Positions 21,919-29,894 of a stretch of DNA of 64,000 bases are shown in pieces (positions within the stretch are counted from its first letter, which is position 1; the number at the start of each line of letters is the position of its first letter). This DNA comes from Chloroflexota bacterium (lineage in GTDB: Bacteria > Chloroflexota > Limnocylindria > Limnocylindrales > CSP1-4). The stretch is taken from contig JADMIG010000009.1 of assembly GCA_015478725.1 (NCBI GenBank), positions 1 through 64,000 of the forward strand. The letters run 5' to 3'. The notes beneath the pieces are model-generated. The model was not told the origin of the DNA. It ran no database searches and was given only the letters and a program-made list of their open reading frames with translations. Both the position numbers and the translations under genes were made by a program.

Positions 21919-22959
21919 ATGCCGCACGAGGTGTTTGTGCCAGCCGTCGATCCCGCGTCCGCCCGGAGCGCCCCGCTGGGCGCAGCCGACCTCCTCCGAT
22001 CGGTCGGCCTCATGGCGGACGGGCCCGTCACCTGGGGCCGGCCGGTGCCGTCCGGCCGACCGGGCGTCTACGTCGTCGAGTGGCCAGAAGCTCGAGCGAC
22101 GGCCCCGATCGAGCTGACGACGATCGGCAAGTGGATCGAGCGTCGGCAGGACCTCCGCCTCGACGGTCGGCGACCGACGTCGCGCGAGGTCGCCGCGCGG
22201 CTCCACGACTTCTGGTTGCCGGGGCAGGTCGTCCTGTTCATCGGCATGGCGACCGGATCGATCGGGGGCCGTGTCCGGGCCCTCGTCCAGACACCGCTCG
22301 GCGATCGGCGCCCATATCCGGGAGGCCAGTGGCTCAGGACGCTGACGGGTCTCGAGCGGACGCGCGTGTGGTGGGCCGCCTCCGATGCTCCCGAGGAGTA
22401 CGAGGATGCGCTCTTCACCGCGTTCGCCGCGGCGGTCGACGCATCCCCCGACGCGGCGCCGCGACTGCCGGACCGTTCGCTCGTGCTGCCGTTCGCCAAC
22501 CTCCAGGATGCGACCGGGCGGCGGCGGACCCATGGGTTGAGCGGGACGATCGAGCCGAAGCCACCGGCGGTTCCGGCGCCCGGCACGACCATCCGGGAGC
22601 TGCCGGGTGGTTCGGCCGACGGCGCCGAGGAGTCCGCCGTGGGACGGCCGCTCGAGCGCCGCGCTCCGAGCGCGCCGCGCCCGATGCCGGCGGACCGTCC
22701 GGCCGGCACGGGCTCGCGACGCGCCGCTTCCGTCGATGTCGCGACGCTCAACGACACGCTCCAGCGGATCGCCTGTCGGAGCCTGCTCCGCGAGCTGGCC
22801 GTCGCCGACGCAGCGGCCGAACTCGTCGCGGCCGGGTTCTTCCGCGGGACGAAAGCACAGCCGGTCGCCGTCCTCCGCGACCTCCTCAAGCAGGGGCTCG
22901 TCGAAGGTGCTCACCAGGACCCGGACCGGCGCTGGTCGATCCGCTGCGCACGCGGGTGA
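21919..22959 (+). CDS. protein with a GIY-YIG-like domain
   Basis: A protein of 346 aa without a firm family call. Residues about 48-160 resemble a GIY-YIG nuclease fold: PGVYVVEW, then VLFIGMATGSIGGRVRALVQ with the expected arginine, then PYPGGQWLRTL, a WHxGG-type block seen in some actinobacterial GIY-YIG proteins. The second canonical Tyr-Ile-Gly is replaced by Phe-Ile-Gly. A low-complexity linker (200-265) leads to a C-terminal helical segment (about 270-346) that looks like a winged-helix or SAP-like module. It could bind or cut nucleic acid, or be inactive. It stands alone, divergent from gnd. Confidence 0.5.
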   Translation: MPHEVFVPAVDPASARSAPLGAADLLRSVGLMADGPVTWGRPVPSGRPGVYVVEWPEARATAPIELTTIGKWIERRQDLRLDGRRPTSREVAARLHDFWLPGQVVLFIGMATGSIGGRVRALVQTPLGDRRPYPGGQWLRTLTGLERTRVWWAASDAPEEYEDALFTAFAAAVDASPDAAPRLPDRSLVLPFANLQDATGRRRTHGLSGTIEPKPPAVPAPGTTIRELPGGSADGAEESAVGRPLERRAPSAPRPMPADRPAGTGSRRAASVDVATLNDTLQRIACRSLLRELAVADAAAELVAAGFFRGTKAQPVAVLRDLLKQGLVEGAHQDPDRRWSIRCARG

Positions 22960-23109
22960 TCCCGGCCGGGAACGACGCGGCGCCGACTTGACGCTGCCCT
23001 CCGCGCCGTCCCACACTCGGGTCCGCGCCGGCGGGGTGGGACGCGCGGCGAATCCGAGCGGTCGCGTCCAGCCCGTCATCGTTCCGAGCGAGGTGTCGGT
23101 GGAGCCCGT

Positions 23110-24432
23110 ATGGGCCTGATCGTCCGTGGTGCGCGGGTCCATCCGACCCGCGACTCCGACTCGGGTCCGATGGACGTGCTCGTCGAGGGCGATCGGATCG
23201 CCGCGATCCGGCCCGCCGGGCAGCTGCCCTCCCCCACGGGTCCCGACGCCGTCGAGCTCGATGCGGCCGGGCGGCTCCTCTCGCCACCGCTCGTCGATCC
23301 CCACGTCCACCTCGACGCGGTCCTCACCGTCGGGCAGCCGCGCCACAACGAGTCCGGCACCCTCATCGAGGGGATCCTCACCTGGGCCGAGCGCAAGCCG
23401 TCGCTCACGCGGGAGGACGTGAAGTCGCGCGCCCGCCAGGCCATCCTCTGGGAGGTCGCCCAGGGGACCGGCCTCATCCGGTCCCACGTCGACGTCTGCG
23501 ACCCGGGCCTCACCGCCCTCCGCGCCCTCCTCGAGCTTCGCGAGGAGTTGCGCGACGTCGTCGACCTCCGCCTCATCGCGTTCCCCCAGGACGGGATCCT
23601 CTCGTTCCCGGACGGGAAGGAGCTCATGCGCGAGGCGCTGCGGCTCGGCTGCGACGTCATCGGCGGCATCCCCCACTACGAGCTGACGCGCGAGGACGGG
23701 GTGGACGAGGTCCACTTCCTCTTCGACCTGGCGCGCGAGACGGGCCGGCCGATCGACCTCCACTGCGACGAGACGGATGACGAGCAGTCCCGCTTCCTCG
23801 AGGTGGTCGCGGCCCGCACGATCCGAGACGGCATGGGCGGGCGGGTCGTGGCCGGCCATACGACGGCGATGGCGAGCTACAACGACGCGTACGCCTTCAA
23901 GCTCATCCAGATCCTCCGCCGGGCCGGCGTGACGATCGTCGCCAACCCGCTCGACAACATCGTCCTCCAGGGCCGCTTCGACACGTATCCGAAGCGGCGT
24001 GGGATGACGCGGGTCAAGGAGCTCGACGCGGCCGGCATCAACGTCGCCTGCGGCCACGACTCGATCATGGACCCGTGGTATCCGCTCGGACGAGGGTCGA
24101 TGCTCGACGCGCTCTCGATGCTCGTCCACGTCGGCCAGATGACCGGCCGGGCGGAGCTGTTCCGAGCGTACGAGATGGTGACGACGAACGCCGCCCGGGC
24201 GGCCGAGGTTCCGTATGGGGTGAAGGAGGGTCTGCCGGCCAACTTCGTGGTGTTCGATTGCGAGGACGAAGCAGAGGCGATCCGGCTCCGGCCGGCCGCC
24301 CGATGGGTCGTGCGCCTGGGACGGGTCGTCGCGGAGACGGAACCCGCCCGCAGCGTGATCCATCGCACCGCCGGCAGCGAGACCGTCACGTATGTCCCGG
24401 ACCGGGACGCAGGAGGAGGATCTTCACGATGA
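23110..24432 (+). CDS. codA: cytosine deaminase
   Basis: A 440-aa amidohydrolase closely following E. coli CodA; it converts cytosine to uracil plus ammonia. The metal ligands are present: HVHLD, HCDETDDEQS with the catalytic Glu, HTTAMASYN and GHDSIMDPWYPLG. The blocks FDTYPKRRGMTRVKEL and GTLIEGILTWAERK are near-identical to CodA. The substrate assignment is therefore fairly safe, although creatinine or isoguanine activity occurs in relatives. It is cytoplasmic. A permease gene starts inside its stop codon (ATGA), giving the codA-codB pair in the order opposite to E. coli. Confidence 0.92.
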   Translation: MGLIVRGARVHPTRDSDSGPMDVLVEGDRIAAIRPAGQLPSPTGPDAVELDAAGRLLSPPLVDPHVHLDAVLTVGQPRHNESGTLIEGILTWAERKPSLTREDVKSRARQAILWEVAQGTGLIRSHVDVCDPGLTALRALLELREELRDVVDLRLIAFPQDGILSFPDGKELMREALRLGCDVIGGIPHYELTREDGVDEVHFLFDLARETGRPIDLHCDETDDEQSRFLEVVAARTIRDGMGGRVVAGHTTAMASYNDAYAFKLIQILRRAGVTIVANPLDNIVLQGRFDTYPKRRGMTRVKELDAAGINVACGHDSIMDPWYPLGRGSMLDALSMLVHVGQMTGRAELFRAYEMVTTNAARAAEVPYGVKEGLPANFVVFDCEDEAEAIRLRPAARWVVRLGRVVAETEPARSVIHRTAGSETVTYVPDRDAGGGSSR

Positions 24433-25808
24433 CCGCGATCGGGATCGGGCGCGACACGATGCCCAGGGGCGAGGGCGACATGACGATCGAGGGCCACGGC
24501 ATCGAGCCGATCCCGGAATCGGCCCGCTACGGCTCCGTCTATCGGCTGTTCACGGTCTGGTTCACGCCGAACCTCGTCCCGGCGGCGTTCGCCCTCGGGG
24601 CACTCGCGTCCGTGCTCGGCCTCGGGTGGTGGTCCGGACTCCTCGCCATCCTCGTCGGCAACGTCATCGGCGGCGGCGTCGTTGCCATCCTCGGCACGAT
24701 GGGCCCACGACTTGGGCTCGCCCAGATCCCGATCAGCCGCCTCTCGTTCGGCAAGAGCATCGTCGTGCCCGGCATCATCAACTGGCTGAGCACGATCGCC
24801 TGGGACGCGATCAACGCCTTCTTCGGCGCCTACGCGATCTCCGTGGTCACGGGCGGGGCGATCCCCTTCCCGGTCGGGCTGCTCATCGTCGTGGTCTGCC
24901 AGGCGGGCCTGAGCGTCGTGGGCTACGAAGCGATCCACACGTTCGAGAAGTACGCCGCGATCGGCCTCGCGATCCTCTTCGCGATCGTCACCATCGCCCT
25001 CCTGCCGAAGGCGAACTTCTCGTTCACCGGCTCCGCGGAGACGCTCGGCACGTTCGTCCTCATGACGACGATCGTCGGCAGTTTCAACCTCGGCTGGGCC
25101 CTCTACGCGTCGGACTACTCGCGGTATCTGCCGAAGGCGACGCCGTCCTTCCGGGTGGCGATCATGGCCTTCCTCGGGATCGCGATCTCAGCCGTCTGGA
25201 TCGAGGCACTCGGGCTGGCCGTCGTCGGAGCGATCACGGACGCGACCGCCGATCCGGTCCACCAGATCAACACGCTTCTCGGCGGGGGCGTCATCGGCGC
25301 CATCGCGATGATCGCGATCTTCTTCGGCACGGTCGCCGTCAACGCCATGAATGATTACTCGGGATCGCTGTCGCTCCTCGCCGCCGGCATCAAGGTGTGG
25401 CGGCCGGTGTCCGCGCTGATCGTCGGCGTCCTCAGCTACATCGCGACGCTGTGGCTCTACTCGGCGAACTTCAACCAGACCTTCGAGAGCTACCTCCTCA
25501 TCATCACCTACTGGATCGGCCCGTGGGCGGCGATCGTCCTCGTCGACTGGCGCCTCCGTCGCGGCTCGACCGCGGGCGCGGCCCACGTCTCGGATTTCTC
25601 GCTCCTCCCGAGTGGGCGGAATGCGATTCTCGCCCTCGTCATCGGGTTCCTTGTGTCGGTGCCATTCATGGATCAGTACCCACTGTTCGAAGGATTCGCT
25701 TCGACGGCTCTTGGCGGAGCGGACATCGCCTACGTCATCGGCTTCATCGTAGCGGGCGCCTCGTACTGGGCCCTCGAACGAAGCTCACCGACGTCCGTGC
25801 CTGCCTGA
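24429..25808 (+). CDS. codB: NCS1 family cytosine/purine permease
   Basis: A 459-aa membrane protein of the nucleobase:cation symporter-1 family. Hydrophobic helices run from residue 40 to the end. Family blocks include LAQIPISRLSFGKSIVVPGI, ASDYSRYLPK and the NAMNDYSGSLSLL segment. Taken with the preceding cytosine deaminase, cytosine uptake is the most likely role. The ATG overlaps the codA stop and has an AGGAGGAGG ribosome binding site 9 nt upstream. The frame is open into codA, but homology starts here. Confidence 0.88.
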   Translation: MTAIGIGRDTMPRGEGDMTIEGHGIEPIPESARYGSVYRLFTVWFTPNLVPAAFALGALASVLGLGWWSGLLAILVGNVIGGGVVAILGTMGPRLGLAQIPISRLSFGKSIVVPGIINWLSTIAWDAINAFFGAYAISVVTGGAIPFPVGLLIVVVCQAGLSVVGYEAIHTFEKYAAIGLAILFAIVTIALLPKANFSFTGSAETLGTFVLMTTIVGSFNLGWALYASDYSRYLPKATPSFRVAIMAFLGIAISAVWIEALGLAVVGAITDATADPVHQINTLLGGGVIGAIAMIAIFFGTVAVNAMNDYSGSLSLLAAGIKVWRPVSALIVGVLSYIATLWLYSANFNQTFESYLLIITYWIGPWAAIVLVDWRLRRGSTAGAAHVSDFSLLPSGRNAILALVIGFLVSVPFMDQYPLFEGFASTALGGADIAYVIGFIVAGASYWALERSSPTSVPA

Positions 25809-25810
25809 CG

Positions 25811-25840
25811 CTCGACCCCGCTCGACCCCGCTCGACCCCG
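25811..25840. repeat. tandem repeat, 3 x CTCGACCCCG
   Basis: Three perfect head-to-tail copies of a 10-mer begin 3 nt after the codB stop. The minus strand has three GGGG runs, one short of a canonical G-quadruplex. It lies 27 nt before the 41-bp dispersed repeat. Confidence 0.8.
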
Positions 25841-25867
25841 CCGGGCAGGGTCCAGGCCGGAAAAACA

Positions 25868-25908
25868 GTTCACGCATGAACGATTCACGGATGAACGACT
25901 TCCGGCGG
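25868..25908. repeat. dispersed repeat, copy A
   Basis: A 41-bp segment with a partner at 29830-29869: 32 of 41 positions are identical, with one gap. Inside it the 15-mer TTCACG(C/G)ATGAACGA is repeated in tandem (25869-25883, 25884-25898). Each copy contains the inverted repeat TTCAnnnnTGAA. It lies in the leader region of the response-regulator gene and may be an autoregulatory site. Confidence 0.7.
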
Positions 25909-26017
25909 GGCGGTCCGAGCGCGGCGGGGCGGTCCAGGGGCGGCGCGGAGGTCCAGGGCCTCGGGCGCGCGCACCCGAGGCACAATTGGTGGACGTTCGC
26001 CCTGCGATGATGCCGCC

Positions 26018-26698
26018 ATGCGCGACGCCGCCCGGATCCTCGTCGTCGACGACGACCCTCGCCTCGGCGCCTCGATCGGGCGTGCCCTCCGCTACGAGGG
26101 CCACACGGTCGAGCTCGCCGGGGATGGCCCGACGGCGCTTGACGCCGCCCGCGACCGACTGCCCGATCTCGTCGTGCTCGACGTCATGCTCCCGGGCATC
26201 GACGGGATCGAGGTCTGCCGGCGGCTCAGGGCCGCGTCGGACGTGCCGATCCTCATGCTCACCGCCCGCGACGCGGTCGGCGACCGGGTGATCGGCCTCG
26301 ATGCCGGGGCGGACGACTACCTCGTCAAGCCGTTCGCCTACGAGGAGCTCGTCGCCCGGGTCAGGACGCTCCTCCGCCGCCGCATCCCCGCCCACCGCGA
26401 GATCCTCCGCTGCGCCGACCTCATCATGGATGTGGGCGCCCACGAAGTGCGGCGCGGCGATCGCCCGATCGCACTGTCCGCCCTCCAGTTTCGCCTCCTC
26501 GAGCACTTCCTCCACCACCCCCGCCTCGTCCTCGGCCGGGACCGCCTGCTCGACGCCATCTGGGGCCTCGATGCGGACACCGCCTCGAACGTCGTCGACG
26601 TCTACGTCGGCTACGTGCGCGAACGACTCGAAGCTGCCGGAGAGCCGAGGCTCCTCCACACCGTGCGGGGTGTGGGATATGTCCTTCGGGAGCCGTGA
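26018..26698 (+). CDS. OmpR/PhoB-family response regulator
   Basis: A 226-aa two-component transcription factor. The receiver domain (1-118) has the acidic pocket VVDDD, the phospho-acceptor Asp in VVLDVMLPG, the Thr of MLTARD and the Lys of LVKPFAYEEL. A winged-helix DNA-binding domain follows (about 130-226: LSALQFRLLEHFLHHP, TASNVVDVYVGYVRERLE, HTVRGVGYVLRE). It is of the MprA/TrcR-like subgroup often paired with kinases like the one downstream, whose start overlaps its stop. Its likely targets are the phased repeats after the kinase gene and the palindromic repeat upstream of its own start. Confidence 0.92.
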   Translation: MRDAARILVVDDDPRLGASIGRALRYEGHTVELAGDGPTALDAARDRLPDLVVLDVMLPGIDGIEVCRRLRAASDVPILMLTARDAVGDRVIGLDAGADDYLVKPFAYEELVARVRTLLRRRIPAHREILRCADLIMDVGAHEVRRGDRPIALSALQFRLLEHFLHHPRLVLGRDRLLDAIWGLDADTASNVVDVYVGYVRERLEAAGEPRLLHTVRGVGYVLREP

Positions 26699-28083
26699 TG
26701 CGGATCCGGCGGCGACTCGTCCTCTATGCGATCGGGGTCGCGGCGGCGGGGATGACCCTGTTCAGCGTGCTCCTCATCGCCCTCGCCGCCCAGGGCGTCG
26801 TCAGCGACCAGGACCGGACCCTGGCCGCCCTCGCGGACCGCGAGGGCGGCGTCGTCGCGGGGATGGATCCGGGGACGCTGGCGAGCCGGCAGCCGCTCGT
26901 CGTCGAGGACCTCGCGACGTCGATCGATCCGTTCGTGCTCGTTCTCCACGACGACGGGACCTCGCTCTACGCCACGGCCCTCCTCGGCGGCGCACCGCCG
27001 CACATCCCGGCCGCTGTCCTGGTCGAGGCGATCTCCCTCGGCGACTCGATCGCGACGATCCGACCGGCCCCCACGATCGAGCTCCGCATCCACGCTCATC
27101 GCTGGACGGGAGTCGGGAACAAGGGAGTCGTCGTCGCCGGTCAGTCCACCCGCTTCACGGCAGACCAGCTGGCCGGTCTCCGGGCGTTCCTCATCTTCGC
27201 CGCGATCATCACGATCGTGGCGGTCGCGCTCGTCAGCTGGCTCGTGACGGGCAGGGCACTCCGACCGCTCCGCTCGCTCGCCGCGACGGCAGCGTCGATC
27301 GGCGCGACCGCCGACCTCGCCACCCGCCTGCCGGGGGTGCGGACCCGGGACGAAGTCGGGGTCCTGACGGCGAGCTTCAACGGGATGCTCGACCGGCTGG
27401 CGGATGCGCAGGCCCGGCTGGCGGCCGCGCTCGATGGACAGCGCCGATTCGTGGCCGACGCGTCCCACGAGCTGCGGACGCCGCTCGCGACGATCCGAAC
27501 GAACGCCGGGTTCCTCGTCGAGCACCCTGACGCCACGGCTCCGGATCGCACCGAAGCGCTCGGTGACATCCTTGCCGAGGCTGACCGGATGGCGCGTCTC
27601 GTGGACGAACTGCTCGCTCTTGCCCGATCGGACGCCGGCGCCCCGATCGAGCGTGGGCCGGTCGATCTCGCCGCCGTCGCGGCCGACGTCGTGCGCTCGG
27701 CGCGGCGGGCGGACCGGGAGGTCCGGCTCGAGGATCGGGGACCGGTCGTCGTCGGGGGCGATCGAGATGCGCTCGCGCGACTGGTCTGGATCCTCGTCGA
27801 CAATGCGATCCGCCACGGAGCCGGGACGATCTCCGTCGCCACGTCCTCCGATGACGGGTCGGCCCGCCTGACCGTGGCGGACGAGGGACCAGGCATCGCG
27901 CGCGGCGATGAGGAACGGATCTTCGATCGTTTCCACCGCTCCGATCCCGCCCGGGCCGGTGGTGGCGCCGGGCTCGGCCTCGCCATCGGGCGAGGCATCG
28001 TCGAGGCCCACGGCGGCCGGATCCGAGCGGTGAACCGCCCGACGGGTGGCACGATCTTCACGGTGGAGCTGCCATCCAGCTGA
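26698..28083 (+). CDS. sensor histidine kinase
   Basis: A membrane-bound kinase of 461 aa and partner of the preceding regulator. Transmembrane helix 1 spans about 9-31 and helix 2 about 162-184. Between them is a periplasmic sensor region of roughly 130 residues with no recognised fold. A HAMP linker (about 185-240), the H-box DASHELRTPLATIRTN, and an HATPase domain with VDNAIRHGAG, DEGPGIARGDEERIFDRFHR and GGGAGLGLAIGRGIVEAHGG complete it. The signal is unknown. ATG at 26698 shares its A with the regulator stop; GTG at 26695 is an alternative. Confidence 0.92.
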   Translation: MRIRRRLVLYAIGVAAAGMTLFSVLLIALAAQGVVSDQDRTLAALADREGGVVAGMDPGTLASRQPLVVEDLATSIDPFVLVLHDDGTSLYATALLGGAPPHIPAAVLVEAISLGDSIATIRPAPTIELRIHAHRWTGVGNKGVVVAGQSTRFTADQLAGLRAFLIFAAIITIVAVALVSWLVTGRALRPLRSLAATAASIGATADLATRLPGVRTRDEVGVLTASFNGMLDRLADAQARLAAALDGQRRFVADASHELRTPLATIRTNAGFLVEHPDATAPDRTEALGDILAEADRMARLVDELLALARSDAGAPIERGPVDLAAVAADVVRSARRADREVRLEDRGPVVVGGDRDALARLVWILVDNAIRHGAGTISVATSSDDGSARLTVADEGPGIARGDEERIFDRFHRSDPARAGGGAGLGLAIGRGIVEAHGGRIRAVNRPTGGTIFTVELPSS

Positions 28084-28091
28084 GGGAATCT

Positions 28092-28135
28092 CTCATCGAA
28101 CGCTCATCGTCCGCTTGGGCGTCACTCATCCGCCG
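28092..28135. promoter_or_regulatory. four 11-bp phased repeats, OmpR/PhoB-type operator candidate
   Basis: CTCATCG-AACG (28092), CTCATCG-TCCG (28103), CTTGGGC-GTCA (28114) and CTCATCC-GCCG (28125) follow at exactly 11-bp steps. A heptamer plus 4-nt spacer is the layout of PhoB/OmpR-family operators. It lies between the kinase stop and the next gene, so the cognate regulator is the obvious candidate. The third unit is poorly conserved. Confidence 0.6.
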
Positions 28136-28140
28136 GCCGG

Positions 28141-28587
28141 ATGCTGGGCCCCATGACCGACACTCCACGACCGCTCCGTCCGGCTCCACCCGACGACATC
28201 GTCGAGCTCGTCCGGATCATCGTCCTCCTCCAGGCGGCGACACTCACCCTGGCGACGCTCGAGACGACGGTCTGGTTCGTCGCATTCGGGCCGACCGTGG
28301 GTCCCTCCCTCGCGCTCACGGCGATGTCCGCGATGCTCACGTATGCGACGGCCGTCGGACTCCGTCGGCATGCGCGGTGGGCGCGGCGCGTCACCCTCGT
28401 CGCGGAGTCCCTGGTGTTCGCCGGCGGGTCGATCGACGCTGTCCTCGCCCTCGTCGTCGCGGGCGGACCGCCGCCGCTCGTGGTGGCGCTCACGAGGATC
28501 GCGGTCCCGGTCCTCGTCATCGTCCTCCTCCGACGACCGACCGCCCGGGCGGCGTTCGGCCGTCTCCCTGCGACGGCCACGCCATGA
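28141..28587 (+). CDS. four-helix membrane protein of unknown function
   Basis: A hydrophobic protein of 148 aa with four predicted membrane segments (about residues 22-44, 50-66, 83-107 and 112-130), a proline-rich N-terminus and a basic loop GLRRHARWARR. No family was recognised. An ATG at 28153 is an equally good start; neither has a clear ribosome binding site. It begins directly after the phased repeats and its stop overlaps the next start (ATGA). This suggests a regulated two-gene unit under the two-component system. Confidence 0.65.
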   Translation: MLGPMTDTPRPLRPAPPDDIVELVRIIVLLQAATLTLATLETTVWFVAFGPTVGPSLALTAMSAMLTYATAVGLRRHARWARRVTLVAESLVFAGGSIDAVLALVVAGGPPPLVVALTRIAVPVLVIVLLRRPTARAAFGRLPATATP

Positions 28588-29780
28588 TCCCCAACCCGCT
28601 CTACCACATCGAGGGCGACCACATCGCCGGCCTCGCCGCGCTCGCGGTCCTCATCGCGGCGGCGCTGCTCGTGGCCGGACTCGCGCGGAGCGGATACGGT
28701 CCGGCCCGGCGCATCCGCGACCGCCACGCCGCCCTGCCGCCCGTCGATCGGCTCCTCGTCTGGTGCCTCACCATCTCGGCCGCCGTCCATCTCGGCCTGT
28801 TCGCGCATCGCGGTCCGTTCGGACTCGCGTTCGTCGTCGACGGGATCCTCCTCGGTGGGGTGGCCCTCCGGATCCTCGCCGGCCGTCCGTCGCGACGCGC
28901 GGCCCGCCTGGTCCTGCTCGGATCGCTCGCCGCGTGGTGGGTGACGGTCCTCGCCGGCGAACCCCCGGATCAGCTCGGCATCGCGACGAAGCTCATCGAG
29001 CTCGCCGCCATCGCCATCGTCCTGCGCCCACGCCGCGGCCGCCGAGTCAGGGGAGCGCTCGCGGGGGTCGTCACGACCATCCTCGTCCTCATCACCGGGA
29101 TCGCGGGCTGGGCGGGCGCCTTCGTGGCCGCCGAGCCGCAGGCGCAGCCCGTCGCGAACGTCAGCGGATCGCCCGGCACGGGATCGTCCGTCGTGGACGG
29201 CGGACATGGTCACGGCGCGGTCCCCGGTCCGACGGTCGTCATGGACATCCGGGCCGCGGGGACCGGGGAGGCGAGCGCCGCGGAGCAGGCCGCCGCCGAT
29301 CGCTTCTACGCCGCGACGAAGGCGGCGGTGGCCCGGTTCGCCGATCCGGCGGTGGCCCGGGCGGCAGGATACCGACTCGACGGCGTGACCGGCGTCGACT
29401 TCCATGCCGTGAACAACGCCTACGAGGGCGACGGCCTCGTCCTCGATCCGGCCCGACCGGAGATGCTCGTGTACGCGGCGTCACGGCGGGGTCCGGTCCT
29501 GCTCGGAGCCGTCTTCGTCATGCCGGGCCTGCACGAATCCGGACCGGCGGTCGGCGGCCCGCTCACGACGTGGCACGCCCACGAGGACATCTGCCTGTCG
29601 ATCCTGCCGCCTGGCCTGTCGGGCGCCCTCTCGCCCCTGGGCGACTGTCCCGTCGGCTCGGTGACGCTCCCGATGACGGCCGAGATGCTCCACGTCTGGG
29701 TCGCGCCTGGCACGCCCATCCGGTTCGGCGACCTGCCCGAGGCATGGCGGCGTGCCTACGTCGCCCGGCTGGGAGCGTGA
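28584..29780 (+). CDS. membrane protein with a C-terminal WHxHE-containing domain
   Basis: A 398-aa protein. The first ~180 residues hold about five hydrophobic segments with the N-terminal NPLYHIEGDHIAG. A short histidine-bearing linker follows (DGGHGHGAVPGP). The exported-looking C-terminal domain (about 220-398) has the blocks FADPAVARAAGYRLDG, NNAYEGDGLVLDPARPEML, TTWHAHEDICLS and AEMLHVWVAPG. The WHxHE plus cysteines suggests a metal site. I do not know a characterised member. It is translationally coupled to the preceding membrane protein and is the last gene of the two-component module. Function is unknown. Confidence 0.7.
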   Translation: MIPNPLYHIEGDHIAGLAALAVLIAAALLVAGLARSGYGPARRIRDRHAALPPVDRLLVWCLTISAAVHLGLFAHRGPFGLAFVVDGILLGGVALRILAGRPSRRAARLVLLGSLAAWWVTVLAGEPPDQLGIATKLIELAAIAIVLRPRRGRRVRGALAGVVTTILVLITGIAGWAGAFVAAEPQAQPVANVSGSPGTGSSVVDGGHGHGAVPGPTVVMDIRAAGTGEASAAEQAAADRFYAATKAAVARFADPAVARAAGYRLDGVTGVDFHAVNNAYEGDGLVLDPARPEMLVYAASRRGPVLLGAVFVMPGLHESGPAVGGPLTTWHAHEDICLSILPPGLSGALSPLGDCPVGSVTLPMTAEMLHVWVAPGTPIRFGDLPEAWRRAYVARLGA

Positions 29781-29790
29781 TTCGTCCTCG

Positions 29791-29820
29791 CCCCGCCCCG
29801 CCCCGCCCCACCCCACCCCG
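29791..29820. repeat. C-rich tract, six CCCCG/CCCCA units
   Basis: Six 5-mers (CCCCG or CCCCA) run without a break. The minus strand reads six GGGG runs separated by single bases, a strong G-quadruplex pattern. It lies between the ends of two convergent genes, so the G-rich strand would be in the RNA downstream of ppdK. Confidence 0.75.
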
Positions 29821-29829
29821 GATCGGATC

Positions 29830-29869
29830 GTTCATCGGTGAACCATCCACGGATGAGCGATTTCGGCGG
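29830..29869. repeat. dispersed repeat, copy B
   Basis: The 40-bp partner of the repeat at 25868-25908. It begins with the inverted repeat GTTCA-TCGG-TGAAC, followed by CCACGGATGAGCGA. It closes the two-component module on the right, between convergent genes. Confidence 0.7.
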
Positions 29870-29894
29870 CCGCGAGCTCGGGCGGCCCGATCCC

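Noticed and set aside
25811-25898. CRISPR-like repeats
   Set aside because: The units are 10 and 15 bp, directly adjacent and without spacers; no cas genes are present.
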